A stretch of DNA of 64,000 nucleotides from NCBI GenBank assembly GCA_033807775.1, contig CM066320.1, forward strand, positions 184,620,784 through 184,684,783, read 5' to 3'. The notes beneath the pieces are model-generated. The model did not search any database. It was given only the letters and a program-made list of their open reading frames with translations, and was not told where the DNA came from. The DNA comes from Saussurea involucrata. Lineage: Eukaryota > Streptophyta > Magnoliopsida > Asterales > Asteraceae. The translations under genes were made by a program, and so were the position numbers. Of the stretch, positions 41,082 to 52,690 are shown piece after piece. How positions within the stretch are numbered: the first letter of the stretch is position 1; every line of letters starts with the position of its first letter.

Positions 41082-43271
41082 TAGACTTTTTATTTTCTGA
41101 TTTCGAGTTGGAATTTCTGCTCGTGTTTTCTCTATCTATCTTTGTGATTAAGGTATGTTTCTTGATTTGTTTTGCTTTAGGTGTGTTTGCATAAAAAACA
41201 GATGTATTTTGACCTAGAATGTCAATGGGTTACATTCAAGAGATTATTGATGTTGGTTTTAAATTTAGTCCTGGTAAGATATGACAATGTTTTAGTGATT
41301 CTTTGGAACAGTTTTTAATTTCTTGTGAAAAATCTTTGATGAGCTACAGTGTTTAGTGTTCTACTGTTTCTAAAACAGGTACATGAAAGACGATAGGTGA
41401 ACTGGCGGCAATCCGAAGTCATTCTTGCCTAGAGTTGGACAAAAATCTTACCTAATACATAAGTGATCGAATGTGTATTGGCTGCTCCTGGTAAGATGAT
41501 TTTTGTATCTTACCCAATACAAAAATCTTACCAATCCACAACTGCCATTCACAAGTGTTCAAAGTTTCTCACTGATTTTCGTTTATAATCCAGTTTAGTT
41601 TGATTTCTCACTGATTTTCGTCTTCATCGCACACCCAACAATCACAATTTGGTCGCCGAAAACGAAACCAAAAGAGCAAAATTGACATATCATGTTGTTT
41701 CATGCTAACCTTTTGAAGATTTGTGTTATAGATGGGTCGAGGACTGATTTTTACTGCAATATTTGTTATACTTTTCATCTACAGGTAAGATCTCATCTCC
41801 AGGTAATATATTATAGTCTCTTAACCTTTTGAAGATTTTTGTTGGGGTTAAATACCGATTTGTGAGAACACTACACATATCAACTTCTTGTAGATGCATC
41901 TTCTTTTGAGTAGTATGATCTCACATTTTTTATTTTTTGAAAATTTTAACTGCATCTTACAAAGTTGTGATATATTCTGCATCTTTAATATGTTTTGACA
42001 GTGCTCCATTTGTGTTTTCTGGTTTTAGTTCCATTTGAATCTATTTTTGTTTGTGGTCGATAAGTGATGATTTTTTATATTTTATCGAATTGTTTTCTCT
42101 CTGATTATATGTTATTTGTTACAATTCAAATTTCTTTTGTTGATATAGTTGGAGAACAAGAAAGATGTTTCATAAGTGAGGATAATGACTTTGGCAATGT
42201 GGAATGGTATAATTCTGCATTTTCTTTGAATGTTATGATCGTTGTTATTCTGTAATTATACGTTCTTCATCTTGATTTTTCATGGCTCGATTTTGTTCAT
42301 TTACCTGCTTATCTCAAATTTTTCTCTCACATACCTGCTTATTTTTTCTGGTGATCATTGCTCCATTTTGTAGGATCAAAAGAGAACCAAACGGAGGTCT
42401 CTATTTTCCATTTCAGTTAAAGTTAATTGGTTTCTTACATTATCAAACTTTTAGAAATTTCTACATCTCAAGTTTATCATAGCTTTTCCATGTCAAATGT
42501 GAAAACGGAGGTCTGTATTCCCCATCAGATTTTTTGCAAGTCAAATTGAAAACAAATCAACTTTGTCTTCGTAAGTGGTTGGAAAATGGTTAATTTTTAA
42601 ATTGTATTGCATCATTTTGAACATTAATAGGACATGCTTAGTTTGTTTACATGATTTTTAGCCTAGCGTATATAATCATATGATAGAGGGAAGAAATGTT
42701 GCTATTAATTTGTTCAATAGGTCTAATGTCACCATGAATGCTATTTGTTATTTTGAATATTTCTTATTTGCTTAATGTACATCGAGAAGTTACAGAGATA
42801 ATTTGTCAACAGTTTGATTTTTTTTTCTTTTTTGCATTCTGCAGTATTTATGTGGTGTGGTTAACAAATTATGTGGATGTAGTTGGATGGGAAGATGTAT
42901 ATTAAGCTATATGCATCATTTATCATGTATGTTGCTGCTGTAAGCCATGCCATGCTGAGATGAGATGTGATTCTTTGGAATAATCAGTGTTATTAAACAC
43001 TAGGTAGGTATTGGAGTAGAGATGCTTTAGCATTACCACGGTTAGTGCTTACCAAATGAATTGTTGTATACAAAATCGACTTGGTGGACTAAAATCTTAC
43101 CCGGTAAAAATGCGACAATGTAATTTAGTGGTAAGCGGGTAATAACTCTTACCTTGTGAGGGTAATTTAGTGATAAGCGGATCCAGAATCTTACCCGGTA
43201 TGTGAGGGTAATAACTCTTACCTTGTAATACTGGGTTATAAAAGTATACCAATAATTCATTTTGATGCTTG
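41082..43271 (+). other. Helitron interior, unassigned
   Basis: T-rich sequence with no recognised gene. Repeated ATCTTACC/GGTAAGAT motifs appear at 41440-41545 and 43085-43235, mostly in inverted pairs. Confidence 0.4.
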
Positions 43272-43871
43272 AGAATGTTACCCCATAATTTTTTTTTGAA
43301 AGGCAAGTATTATTATTAAACCAGTCAAAATAGAGAAACAACCGAACCAGGCAAAGCCCAAGCAACAACATACAGGAATACCGGAAAAATACCCGGCCAG
43401 ATTAAGCCCCCACGGATTACCAGTAGTAAGCCACTACGAGAGCTTAATCAAAACAGCCAAGCCGAACCAAAAACAAGCAGCAGCCTGGACAACCATTGCT
43501 TAAACCATACAGCCAACACAGTGGCTTTGCCCATTCAGCCCACGCCAAACAGCCAACAGATCAGACCTTCGATCATATAATTCAGTAGTACCGAAAAAGC
43601 AGCTTAATCCGGGCAGAGAACTCCAAACAGCCGATAACAACATCTTGAAGCAGGCCTTGCTCGAACAGTTCAGAAAGGTACGTGATCGCAGGCCCAAAAC
43701 CCGAACAGTAGCTACAGCACCACCTACCTAAACTGAACAAAACAGAAGCGAAACGAGGCTACAAGCGCAACAAACTGTCCGGATCAGAGAGCCACACCTT
43801 CCAATCAATCTTCTTATCTCGACTCCTCTCGAAGCTCCTTCTTTGAAGTTCAAAGAATGTTACCCCATAAT
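43272..43871 (-). mobile_element. 5'-truncated LINE fragment with 18-bp TSD
   Basis: AGAATGTTACCCCATAAT is repeated exactly at 43272-43289 and 43854-43871. The insert (43290-43853) starts with a T-run on the plus strand, that is a poly(A) tail on the minus strand. It is preceded on that strand by TAATAATAATACTTGCC, typical of LINE 3' ends. No coding part remains. Confidence 0.85.
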
Positions 43872-44065
43872 GTGAGTTGAGACTTTTGCCAATTAAGCGC
43901 TTATCCGGTAAGCATTTCGTAAACGGCCCTAACTTTTAATACACTTACCATTATTTAGCGTTGTTTTATTGTATTTAGGTTCTAGCTTGATTCTGCTATG
44001 ACAATCATCAAAACTCTGAGATATTGGAACCTGTGTTATCGTTTACATTTATTCAATATTTGCAT

Positions 44066-44094
44066 CCCGCCGCATTGCGCGGGTATCCAACTAG
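44066..44094 (+). other. Helitron 3' terminus: hairpin plus CTAG
   Basis: CCCGC (44066-44070), an 8-nt loop and GCGGG (44079-44083), then 7 bases and CTAG. This fits the Helitron 3' signal. Confidence 0.75.
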
Positions 44095-44362
44095 TTGAAA
44101 ATTAAGTTCGATTAACGTGAGATTATTAATATATGGTCAAACTACAAATAATTAAAAATAATAACAAAATAAAATTTATAAATTAAGATTAAAAAACATT
44201 GATTGTACAAAAAATTAAAAAAAAACTATCACTACAACAAAACTAGGTTTATATGACGCAAAAAAAGTTTAAGCATCCTAAAAACCTATCTTTTATAGGA
44301 TTTTTTTATATGAAACTTTTTAAAATAGTGTCATGTATATAAAATTGTTAATGTCACGCTTT

Positions 44363-44402
<40 letters not shown>
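44095..44402. other. AT-rich DNA and (TA)n tract
   Basis: No gene. (TA)n of about 34 bp lies at 44368-44401. Confidence 0.6.
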
Positions 44403-44404
<2 letters not shown>

Positions 44405-44612
44405 GGGTATAAATCAAATACAAACCATGTATTTGTTGCACCCCTTACAAACCACATTCTGCATATATGCATTGTTCCATATGAATGTATGTCCATTATA
44501 TGTATATTCTTGCACGTATTCATATGCATATATGCAAATCCAGTCTGCACATATACAGACTGTGGTTTGTAAGGGGTGCAACAAATGCAAGGTTTGCATT
44601 TTACGAAGCCTC
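44403..44612. mobile_element. Foldback element in (TA)n, copy B (inverted relative to copy A)
   Basis: It starts AGGGTATAAATCAAATACAA and ends GCATTTTACGAAGCCTC. Inverted arms contain TTTGTTGCACCCCTTACAAA and its complement. Both sides are TA-rich (44368-44401; about 44615-44724). Confidence 0.75.
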
Positions 44613-44649
44613 TATATATTTATATATACATGTATATGCACGTATGTAT

Positions 44650-44724
<75 letters not shown>

Positions 44725-44726
<2 letters not shown>

Positions 44727-45087
44727 CTGAGTATCAAATACAAACCAGTTAGTTTGTACAGACTCGTACAAACCATACCTAGCTTCATGATTTTGTAAAT
44801 TTGGCTTCATGAATATATATATATATATATATATATTTGGCTTCATGAATATATAATTTGGCTTCATGAATATATCATTTGGCATTTTTAACTAATTCTT
44901 TTACAAAAATACCCTAAAATACCCTTATTTTTGTAAAAAAATTAGTTAAAAATGCCAAATGATATATTCATGAAGCCAAATTATATATTCATGAAGCCAA
45001 TATATATATATATATATATATATGATTTTGTACATGGACGGTGCTCCTCACGTTCTCACGTTTTGATGCGCTCCTCATTTGAACCCG

Positions 45088-45150
<63 letters not shown>

Positions 45151-45234
45151 GAAGCCAAATTTACAAAATCATGAAGCTATGTATGGTTTGTACGAGTTTG
45201 TACAAACTAACTGGTTTGTACCCGATACCACCCC
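44725..45234. mobile_element. Foldback element in (TA)n, copy C, itself carrying a nested insert
   Basis: It begins GGCTGAGTATCAAATACAAA and ends GTTTGTACCCGATACCACCCC. Near-perfect inverted arms contain several TTGGCTTCATGAATATA units. A 68-bp foreign segment flanked by (TA)n interrupts the right arm (45024-45091). It is flanked by about 70 bp of (TA)n on the left. Confidence 0.75.
45024..45091. mobile_element. Short segment inserted within (TA)n of copy C
   Basis: The 68-bp sequence with GCTCCTCACGTTCTCACG lies between two (TA)n runs (44999-45023 and 45092-45146) and breaks the symmetry of copy C. It looks like a member of a second microsatellite-flanked family. Confidence 0.5.
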
Positions 45235-45256
45235 TATATATATATATATATATATA

Positions 45257-45629
45257 GGCTGGGTATCAAATACAAACCAACTAGTTTGTACAAACCCGTA
45301 CAAACTCAATCTACCTTCATGAATTTGCATTTTTTTTAATTTGGCTTCATGAATCTATATTTTGGCTTCATGAATATAAAATTTGGCTTCATGAATATAT
45401 AATTTGGCTTCATGAATCTATATTTTCTGATGGAGCCCTAAAATACCCTTATAAATAAATAAAAAAGAAGTTATGGAGCCAAATTATATATTCATGAAGC
45501 CAAATTTTATATTCATGAAGCCAAAATATAGATTCATGAAGCCAAATTAAAAAAATTGCAAATTCATGAAGGTAGATTGAGTTTGTACGGGCTTGTACAA
45601 ACTAGTTGGTTTGTACCCGATACCACCCC
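45257..45629. mobile_element. Foldback element in (TA)n, copy D
   Basis: It begins GGCTGGGTATCAAATACAAA and ends GTACCCGATACCACCCC. Arms of about 170 bp are inverted almost perfectly, around a short AT core. It is flanked by (TA)n at 45235-45256 and 45630-45653. Confidence 0.8.
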
Positions 45630-45653
45630 TATATATATATATATATATATATA

Positions 45654-46908
45654 AGTTACATAGTTGGTTGTTTTCCAACTTGATTTACATTGATACATAG
45701 TATATGAATGTGGATGCATGTGTTTATGTGTAGTTAAGACATATATGTATACACGTATACAAGTATATTTGTGCCCACCCTTGGGTATAGATAAGTATAT
45801 TCGGGTTGAGTTCACTTGGGATCCAAATTGCACACACATGGGGATGTATTGGTAACCTTATAAATTGGAGTATTCACGAAATGAGGTATGTATAGGGATT
45901 CACCGTTGTAACGGGTAAGTAATAGGTTTTGGATAAGTGGCTTAGTTGTACGGGACTAGAATGGGGATTGAGATGTTAACTATGATATTGTAATGGGAAC
46001 AAATAACGTGCTATAATTATTATACTTGAACTATATGCATTATAATCATGTTATGGATAATTGTTTTTGTCTATCTCCTTGTGCACGAGGAGGTAGACCT
46101 TTATGGGCTTATGTTCGGTTTGCGTAAGCCGTTTTGCGGCTACTAGCGAGTAGGCAATAGGGGACGTTGAGGTCCTTGAGGTGTAACTCGGCTAGTTCGG
46201 ATATGAAATAGAGTCCATAAGTCCTTGAGGTGTAACTCGACGGAGTAGGCACTAAAGGCATGGTACGAGATGGTTTGAGGTTGTGATGTCTTTATGGCAT
46301 GGGAACTAGGACCGGGACTTGAGGTGCAATCCGATAACGTCGTGGGTGACTCTATTCCCGTGTTCTTGTCACCCCGATGGTACGGATCTCCCCCGTATTT
46401 TGTTGTTAAAGAAATGCTTCTCGGTTCTATAATTATGTTCAGGTGGGAACGCTTAACGAGTTGATTTGTGGTAATTTGAGATCACATGGAGACGGTAACA
46501 TTATTTTATGTCTCTTTGTCACAATCATATAAATGTGCATTTCATGTAATCTCACTAGACTTTTGTCTAACACTTGATGTTGCATGTTTGTGGATTACAG
46601 GTTCCACCTAGTGGTGTCTAGAGCGTCGTGTTGTCGACCATGCTTAGGAGCTTGGGAAGGTCGGGCCTTTTGGGGGATCGAGATGAGAGACACTTTTGGA
46701 GATATAGGGACACCCGGATTAATCTAGTTAATTATAGTCTAGATTAATAGGTTGTTGTATGTTATGTCTCAATACTCTTTTATTTATACATTGTCCAAAC
46801 TACCCCATTACGCTTAAGGGTTTTAGTTGGCTTATATTTTGAAGTTTAAATTTACCCATTTTCCGGAACTTTCCCTTATATTTATTGTTTAAATTTTATG
46901 GTGTTACA
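45654..46908 (+). repeat. LTR remnant, gypsy type (left end unclear)
   Basis: The right end GGTGTTACA (46908), the AGGTGTAACTCG-type repeats (46170-46235) and the hairpin TAGAC-TTTT-GTCTA at 46556-46569 place it with the gypsy LTRs. A GATTACAG/GTT acceptor-like site lies at 46600, 31 nt after the hairpin. The left boundary may be hidden by the microsatellite elements. No target duplication was found. Confidence 0.55.
46556..46569 (+). promoter_or_regulatory. Conserved LTR hairpin, shortened stem
   Basis: TAGAC-TTTT-GTCTA lacks one C and the pairing G relative to the other copies, so the stem stays fully paired. It is followed by ACAC and, 31 nt on, by ACAG. Confidence 0.55.
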
Positions 46909-47350
46909 GTAATTTACTCTATCATTTATCTTACCGATTGAGTATAAAAAAGCCTAGAATATTATCACGTAAGAGACATAGCAAGACCGGGAGTCCTACG
47001 TGGTAAGTGATGAAAAAGACTCTTACCCGATAAGTGTTTATCGGGTTTAGGGTGCTTACCAACAATCTATTAATTTTAATTTTCAAGAATGTTACAAGAT
47101 AAGGAGAGGATTATGTCTCTTGTCGATAAATGTTTGATAAATGACCCTTAGTACTCTTTAATTTTTATCAGCATGTATAGATTGAAAAATAAGAAACATT
47201 CAAAATACATTTCGATCTAAGTACGCATCAAAACTTTGTTCCTCAAAATTTACTGAGTAAATTTTACTTGTAAAGCAGAGGGAAATGTATGTCTTTTAAG
47301 TCGCTTATTTTTCACGATCGACAAATGGTATATTTTTCGTAATTTAGATG
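46909..47350. other. Unassigned DNA
   Basis: ATCTTACC/GGTAAG motifs like those in the Helitron interior recur at 46930-47060. No gene is seen. Confidence 0.4.
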
Positions 47351-47355
47351 GTTAT

Positions 47356-47585
47356 TGTTGTGTTTACGATGACTGAATTTCAGAGAGGAGATGATATTAT
47401 TCAAGAAGAAAGCAGCAGGCATTTATAGCCTTTACACGAAGCAAACCTAGCTAAAATTAAGGAAACAAACCTGCTAAAAAAGAGGAAACAACCTAGACTT
47501 ATTAAAAAGGAAAACGTGCTCCTAAACAAAAGGAACAGAACTTGACATAGTAAAACAAGACTGGTCAATCAAAATACTACTAACA
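47356..47585 (-). repeat. 3' LTR of minus-strand copia (230 bp)
   Basis: TGTTGTGTTTAC...CTACTAACA on the plus strand. It carries 23 bp with AAGGAAACAAACCTGC that are absent from the other LTR. These are near-duplicates of the adjacent AGAGGAAACAACCT, so replication slippage is likely. Next to it, 47586-47597 (TATCCTCCCCTA) is the complement of the polypurine tract. Confidence 0.93.
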
Positions 47586-47615
47586 TATCCTCCCCTAAAC
47601 TGAATGCTTCCAGCT

Positions 47616-49583
47616 TTAGTTTACTTCTGAAATCTGGCACACCCCAAGCATCTTCCTCATCCGTTCATAAGTCTCCAACTTTAGAGGTTTAGTCATGATA
47701 TCGGCAATTTGCACGTCCGTATTGCAGTAAGCCAGTTTGACAACACCATCATTGACGATATCTCGAAGAAAGTGAAATCTTACGTCTATGTGTTTACTCC
47801 TCTTGTGAAGAACAAAGTCTTTGGACAACTTTATAGTAGACGTATTGTCGCAGATCATGATTGTCCCATCTGTTTGTATCAGGCCAATGCTTTCAAGGAT
47901 TCTGCGTAGCCCCACTACTTGACATGCACCTGCAGCAACGGCTATGTATTCGGCCTTGGTTGTTAACAGAGCAACAACAGGCTGTCTATTTGAGGACCAT
48001 GAGATCACACCATCAGATAACACCATTGCATATCCTGAGGTGCTTCTTCTGCTATCTGTGTCACCTGCATAATCAGAGTCAGAGAAGGCAACAAGACTTT
48101 GATTACCGTCTAATCTGTACCAAATCCCGTAATCCATAGTGCCTCGAACATATCGAAACACTCTCTTAACCGCCTGCATGTGTTTCTCGAAAGGCTTCTC
48201 CATGAATTTGCTCACCAGGCTCAAGACGTACATAAGGTCTGGTCTTGTGGCAGTCAAGTATAGCAAACTGCCTACCATCTGCTTATAAACATGAAAATCT
48301 GCTTTCTCTCCCGATTCTTCCTTTTTCAGAACCGTTCCTGGAACTATGGGATTTCGAACTGGATTACATGCTTCCAGTTGAAATCTTTCTAGTATTTCTC
48401 GAGCATACTTCTTTTGACACATGAAAATGCCCGAGTCTCCTTGAATAATCTCCATGCCAAGAAAGTAATGCATCATTCCGAGATCAGTCATATCAAACTG
48501 AGATCTCATTGATTGCTTAAACTCATTGATCATACTATCCTTGCTTCCGGTTACAATTAGATCGTCAACATATAAAGAACAAATGAGAGGGTTACCTTCA
48601 CTGTCAAACTTTACAAATAAGGTGTGCTCGTGTGGGCACTTAGTGAAGCCATCCTGTTTGAAGTGATTTTCTATTCGGCTGTACCAGGCACGGGGTGCCT
48701 GCTTAAGCCCATATAAGGCTTTTTTCAACCGATAAACCTTATCTTCACTGCCATCGTTTTCATACCCCTGAGGTTGATTTACATACACGGTTTCAATCAG
48801 TTCCCCATGTAGAAATGCCGATTTGACGTCAAGTTGATAAACTTTGTATCCCCTTTGCGCTGCTACTGATAGAATTGATCGAATGGTCTCCCATCTTGCG
48901 ACCGGTGCAAAAACATCAGTGTAATCAATGCCATATTCATGAGAGTACCCTTCCGCAACCAATCTGGCCTTGCATTTATCAACTTCTCCATTGGCATTCA
49001 GTTTGGTTTTATACAACCACTTTACGCCAATAGCTTTAGCACCTTCGGGTAAGCTGCATAGTTCCTAAGTCCCATTTCTTTCAATTGCTTCTATTTCTTG
49101 ATCCATATCACTTCTCCATTTCTGCTCCTTGTTAGCTTCTTCAAAACAAGTAGGGTCTGACGAAATAAATAAAACTGCCAGTTGACTAACCTGATCGGTC
49201 AACCTGCTGACTTGTTCCTCCTCCTCAGATAACTCATCACCAATTACATAGTCACTCATCCATCCAGGAGCTTTACGAATTCTTCGTCCATCTGCGGTAG
49301 GGCTCGGTTCAGTTTGTGGGCTTTTTGAACCAGCAACACCTGGGATTTTTGAACCAGCAACACTTGGGCTTTTTGAACCAGCAACATCTTGCTCGATCGT
49401 GTCTCGTTCCACTTCTGGTTCTTCTTCATTCTGATCAGTCTCTAGAATATCATCATGCCACCTTAGAGTTCTAATTTTGTCTTGACCTTCTGAGTTCCAA
49501 TTCCATTCCTCATTTTCTTCAAATACAACGTCCCTGCTAATGATGATTCGGTCTGCAACCGGATCATATAAACAATAAGCCTT
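47616..49583 (-). pseudogene. Copia RT-RNase H (minus), two upstream stops
   Basis: From 49583 the frame holds the linker after integrase, including three VAGSK-type repeats, and is cut by TAG at 49067-49065 where a conserved Trp is expected (ERNGT-stop). After that the frame is open to the TAA at 47618-47616. RT motifs are [46 protein letters not shown] and LYVDDLIVTG (catalytic DD). RNase H motifs are FSDSDYAGD, TTKAEYIA and the C-terminal KHIDVRFHFLRD. The RT-RNase H part alone looks enzymatically complete, but no intact polyprotein can reach it. Confidence 0.9.
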
Positions 49584-50743
49584 TTATTCTTCACTAACAC
49601 CGAACATTACACACTTTATGCTTTTGTCATCAAGCTTCTGTCTTTTCTGGTTTGGTACATGTGCATGAGCCAAGCATCCGAAGGTTCTGAAATAGCTCAC
49701 TTCTGGCTTTCTTCCACTCCAGGCTTCTTCTGGTGTTGAGTCCTTTACCGCAAGAGTAGGACTTCGATTTAGGAGATGTACGGACCAACGAGTTGCTTCA
49801 GGCCAGAATTTCTTCGGTACATTCTTTCCTGCTAGAACGCTTCTCACCATATTAAATATGGTCCGATTTTTTCTCTCGGCCACCCCATTTTGCTGGGGAG
49901 TATAGGCGGCTGTTAGCTGTCGTCTGATTCCATGTGTGTCACATAAATCTTTGAATTCGTGAGAGTTAAATTCTCCACCTCGATCGGTTCTAAGACATTG
50001 AATCGATTGATTAGTCTCTTTCTCTACAAGAGTCTTAAACACCTTAAATGCATCGAAGACCTGTGACTTTTCAGAGATAAAATATATCCAGCATTTTCTA
50101 GTGTAGTCATCGATAAATGTAGCTATGTACCTCTTTTTGCTACTCGACTTTGGCGTAATTAGTCCGCAGAGGTCTGAATGGACCAGTTGTAATCTGTGTG
50201 AGGCTCTCCAGTGACTTTTCTTAGGAAATGTGTCACGGTGTTGCTTTCCGATTAGGCATTCTCGGCAGTAGTTGCTTGGCGTGTTAATATCAGGAAGTCC
50301 ATGTACCATCTCTTTAACCTTCAACGTCCTCAATCCTGTATGGTTCAAATGACCGTACCTGCAATGCCACAAATGTGTAGGGTCTTCTGTTGTTGAAATA
50401 AAGCAAGCTGGTTCCTTTGGTAGTGTGGTGGCGACGATTGGAAATAATCGATTCGAGCTCATATTTGACTCTAGGATCAGACCCATCACTGGGTGATATA
50501 GCTTGCATACTCCTCCTTTAATTAATATAGTAGCTCCTTTCTCCTGTAACTGCCCTACACTTAGGAGATTGGTTTTCAGAGATGGTACATAGTACACATC
50601 GGTGACCAGGTGTAGTGAGTTGTTGGCTCAAAATCTCACATTTCCTCTTCCCATGACCTCCAGTAGATCGTTGTTTCCAAGTTTGACAGTGTGTCTAAAC
50701 TTATCGTCTAGATCAGAGAACGGTTACTGCATCCAGTGTCTAA
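49584..50743 (-). pseudogene. Copia protease-integrase (minus), broken
   Basis: The protease motif LDTGCSN follows a TAA (50746-50744) that replaces the usual W-Y before it. A frameshift lies just after, then a TGA at 50630-50628. From 50597 the integrase is open: HHCC zinc part (LWHCRYGHLN... CRECLIGKQ), core with HSDLCG, RTDRGGEF and PQQNGVAERKN (D, D, E), and the FGCLAHAHVP end. It ends at TAA 49586-49584 in KVM-type GVSEE, with reading homology continuing beyond. Confidence 0.88.
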
Positions 50744-51670
50744 TTACCAGGTATGAGTTGCATTGTTGTCTTCAACTTGAGTCATTAGTACCATTTCGTC
50801 AGTATCGTTCATCTCAGCATAGTTGGCGGATCTACTCACATCTAGGCATTCATACAGAAAATGTCCAAGTCTGTGACACCCGTAACATTCGACTAATGAC
50901 TTGTTAAATGTTCCCCTTCCTTGTGTTCTTCCTCTTCCTCTGGAACTTCCCCGATACTCTCATCTTCCTCTTCCTCTTCCTCTTGACCACTGATTGCCTC
51001 TCCTATCTTCAGAAATCTTCAGGACGTGTTCTTCTTCCTGTTGACCAAGCATTCTCTGTTCTTGTACAAGAAGACTGCTATGAAGTTCATCGATAGTCAT
51101 GACATCTAGATCATTAGATTCCTCGATGGAACACACCACATAGTTGAATTTTGGTGTGAGGTATCTAAGAATCTTCGAGACGACTGACTGTGTGGTCAAA
51201 ACCTCACCGTTTGCCTTCATTTTATTGACAACGATGAGAGTTCTTGCTAGATATGCATCGATCCTTTCTCCTTCTTTCATGGACAACAGTTCGTACTCCT
51301 TTCGTAAAGCTTGAAGTTGGGCCTTCTTGACTTTGGTTGTTCCTTGGTACTTTTGCTTCATCGAGTCCCAGATAGCCTTCGATGAACTTTTGTCGAGAAC
51401 GGTTTCCAGGATTTCTCTGTCTATAGCCTGGAAGAGGTAGTTCAACACCTTCATATCCTTGAGTTTTGCATCATCTACTATCTGTTTTTGTGCCTCACCT
51501 GCAGCAGCAGGCCCAACATCTGTTTTCGGGATTCCCTCTTCTACCAAACTCCACATCTCCTTGCTTCTTAGGAAGTTCTCCATTAGCATTGACCAGTGAT
51601 CGTAATAATCGTCGAATTTCGGTATTGTCGGTTGAATAAAACGATCAAGCCTATCTGCAGCAGCTGCCAT
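50744..51670 (-). pseudogene. Copia gag (minus), nonsense mutation before zinc knuckle
   Basis: The ATG at 51670-51668 (MAAAADRLDRF) starts a UBN2-type gag: HWSMLMENFLRSKEMW, SSKAIWDSMKQKYQGTTKVK and the LSMKEGERIDAYLART helix. A run of RG repeats is cut by TGA at 50962-50960. In the same frame beyond it a CCHC knuckle (CYGCHRLGHFLYEC) and the gag end can be read to 50744. An in-frame ATG 26 codons upstream overlaps the primer-site region and is not preferred. Confidence 0.9.
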
Positions 51671-51783
51671 TCTTCCTATGTGCTTTGAGTTTGCCGTTAT
51701 CAGTGATGTGCTCTCCCCTGATAAGCTTTCTTTACAAGCGATTTGCAATCACTTGTATCTCCGTACTTCCTTTTTTTTTACTG

Positions 51784-51800
51784 AAGTGGCTCTGATACCA
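51784..51800 (-). other. Primer-binding site, minus-strand copia
   Basis: On the minus strand TGGTATCAGAGCCACTT lies 2 bp after the 5' LTR and is complementary to initiator Met-tRNA. Confidence 0.92.
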
Positions 51801-51802
51801 CT

Positions 51803-52009
51803 TGTTGTGTTTACAATGACTGAATTTCAGAGAGGAGATGATATTATTCAAGAAGAAAGCAGCAGGCATTTATAGCCTTTACACGAAGCAAACCTAGCTA
51901 AAAAAGAGGAAACAACCTAGACTTATTAAAAGGGAAAACGTGCTCCTAAACAAAAGGAACAGAACTTGACATAGTAAAACAAGACTGGTCAATCAAAATA
52001 CTACTAACA
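51803..52009 (-). repeat. 5' LTR of minus-strand copia (207 bp)
   Basis: Same ends as 47356-47585 without the 23-bp duplication. The GTTAT duplication follows. Confidence 0.93.
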
Positions 52010-52014
52010 GTTAT

Positions 52015-52501
52015 AACAGTTTAATAATCTTATTGTAACCATTTTCGTGGTAAACTTCGTGTTTCATGTAATCCCATTGTAAACATTTCGTAGTTATTTT
52101 CATACATATGTTTTGACTCATAACTTGAATCGAGATCTTTTTAAATTGCTTCGTTTTCACTACCCACATGCTAATAAATTTTGGAGATGCAAATGATGGT
52201 AATCCTGAAATTGGGAATAAAAAAGGAGATAAAGGGAAAAGCAGAAATGAAACCGTTTATTTACGTGTTTATAAAGAAGGCAAGTGAAATAATGGAAACG
52301 AAATAACTTTTCATGTTTTTGAACAGAAAAGTGAAGAACTGAAAAATATTGTTTTACAAATATATCATTTTGGAAGGGATTTTTTTTAAGGCAAACACTA
52401 TATATTTCACTGCACAAAACTTATACAAATGTACAGACACCAACCCACCAACAAGACAAAACCCAACCACCGTTGAAACAACCCACCCAATATATATCCA
52501 T
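52015..52501. other. Unassigned AT-rich DNA
   Basis: No gene or recognisable element. Confidence 0.5.
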
Positions 52502-52690
52502 TAGGGGTGAGCATCGGAACTGGGTAGCCGCCTTTGGAACCGAAACCGCTCTAGAACTGCCGGTTCCGGAACCGGAACCGATGTGATTGGTTCCGGTTCT
52601 GGTTCCTAAAATACGGAACCGATTAAGTCTGGTTCCGGTTCTGGTTCTCATTTTTTTGGAACCGTTACCCGTTGGGTACCCGGTCCCGCT
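52502..52690. mobile_element. One end of a hAT-like MITE
   Basis: It starts TAGGGGTGAGCATCGGAAC and has GGTTCCGGTTCTGGTTC repeats in both orientations, then GGGTACCCGGTCCCGC. The style matches the other hAT MITEs here. The opposite end is not in the following 150 bp and may lie beyond the SIRE-like element. Confidence 0.5.

Larger units (their letters stand above)
31067..44094 (+). mobile_element. Large non-autonomous Helitron with nested insertions
   Basis: The 5' end TCTATACTATCTTATAAAG follows an A (31066). The 3' end is a GC-rich hairpin (CCCGC...GCGGG, 44066-44083), then GTATCCAA and CTAG (44091-44094), followed by T (44095). Insertion between A and T, a TC start and hairpin-CTAG end are the defining Helitron features. 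There is no Rep/helicase gene in the interior. After removing a solo LTR, a copia element and a LINE fragment the original element would be about 6.3 kb. It contains 549-bp and ~121-bp tandem repeats. The two ends could belong to different Helitrons; the family match was not tested. Confidence 0.65.
47351..52014 (-). mobile_element. Ty1/copia element with short LTRs, minus strand, TSD GTTAT
   Basis: The body is 47356-52009 with a perfect GTTAT duplication. The 3' LTR is 47356-47585 (230 bp) and the 5' LTR 51803-52009 (207 bp). The domain order on the minus strand is gag, protease, integrase, RT, RNase H, which is the copia order. Several stops and a frameshift break the polyprotein. The LTRs differ by about two substitutions and a 23-bp indel. 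Confidence 0.95.

Noticed and set aside
44333..45149. Several 60-94 residue frames rich in Tyr-Ile
   Set aside because: They are translations of (TA)n tracts and foldback arms.
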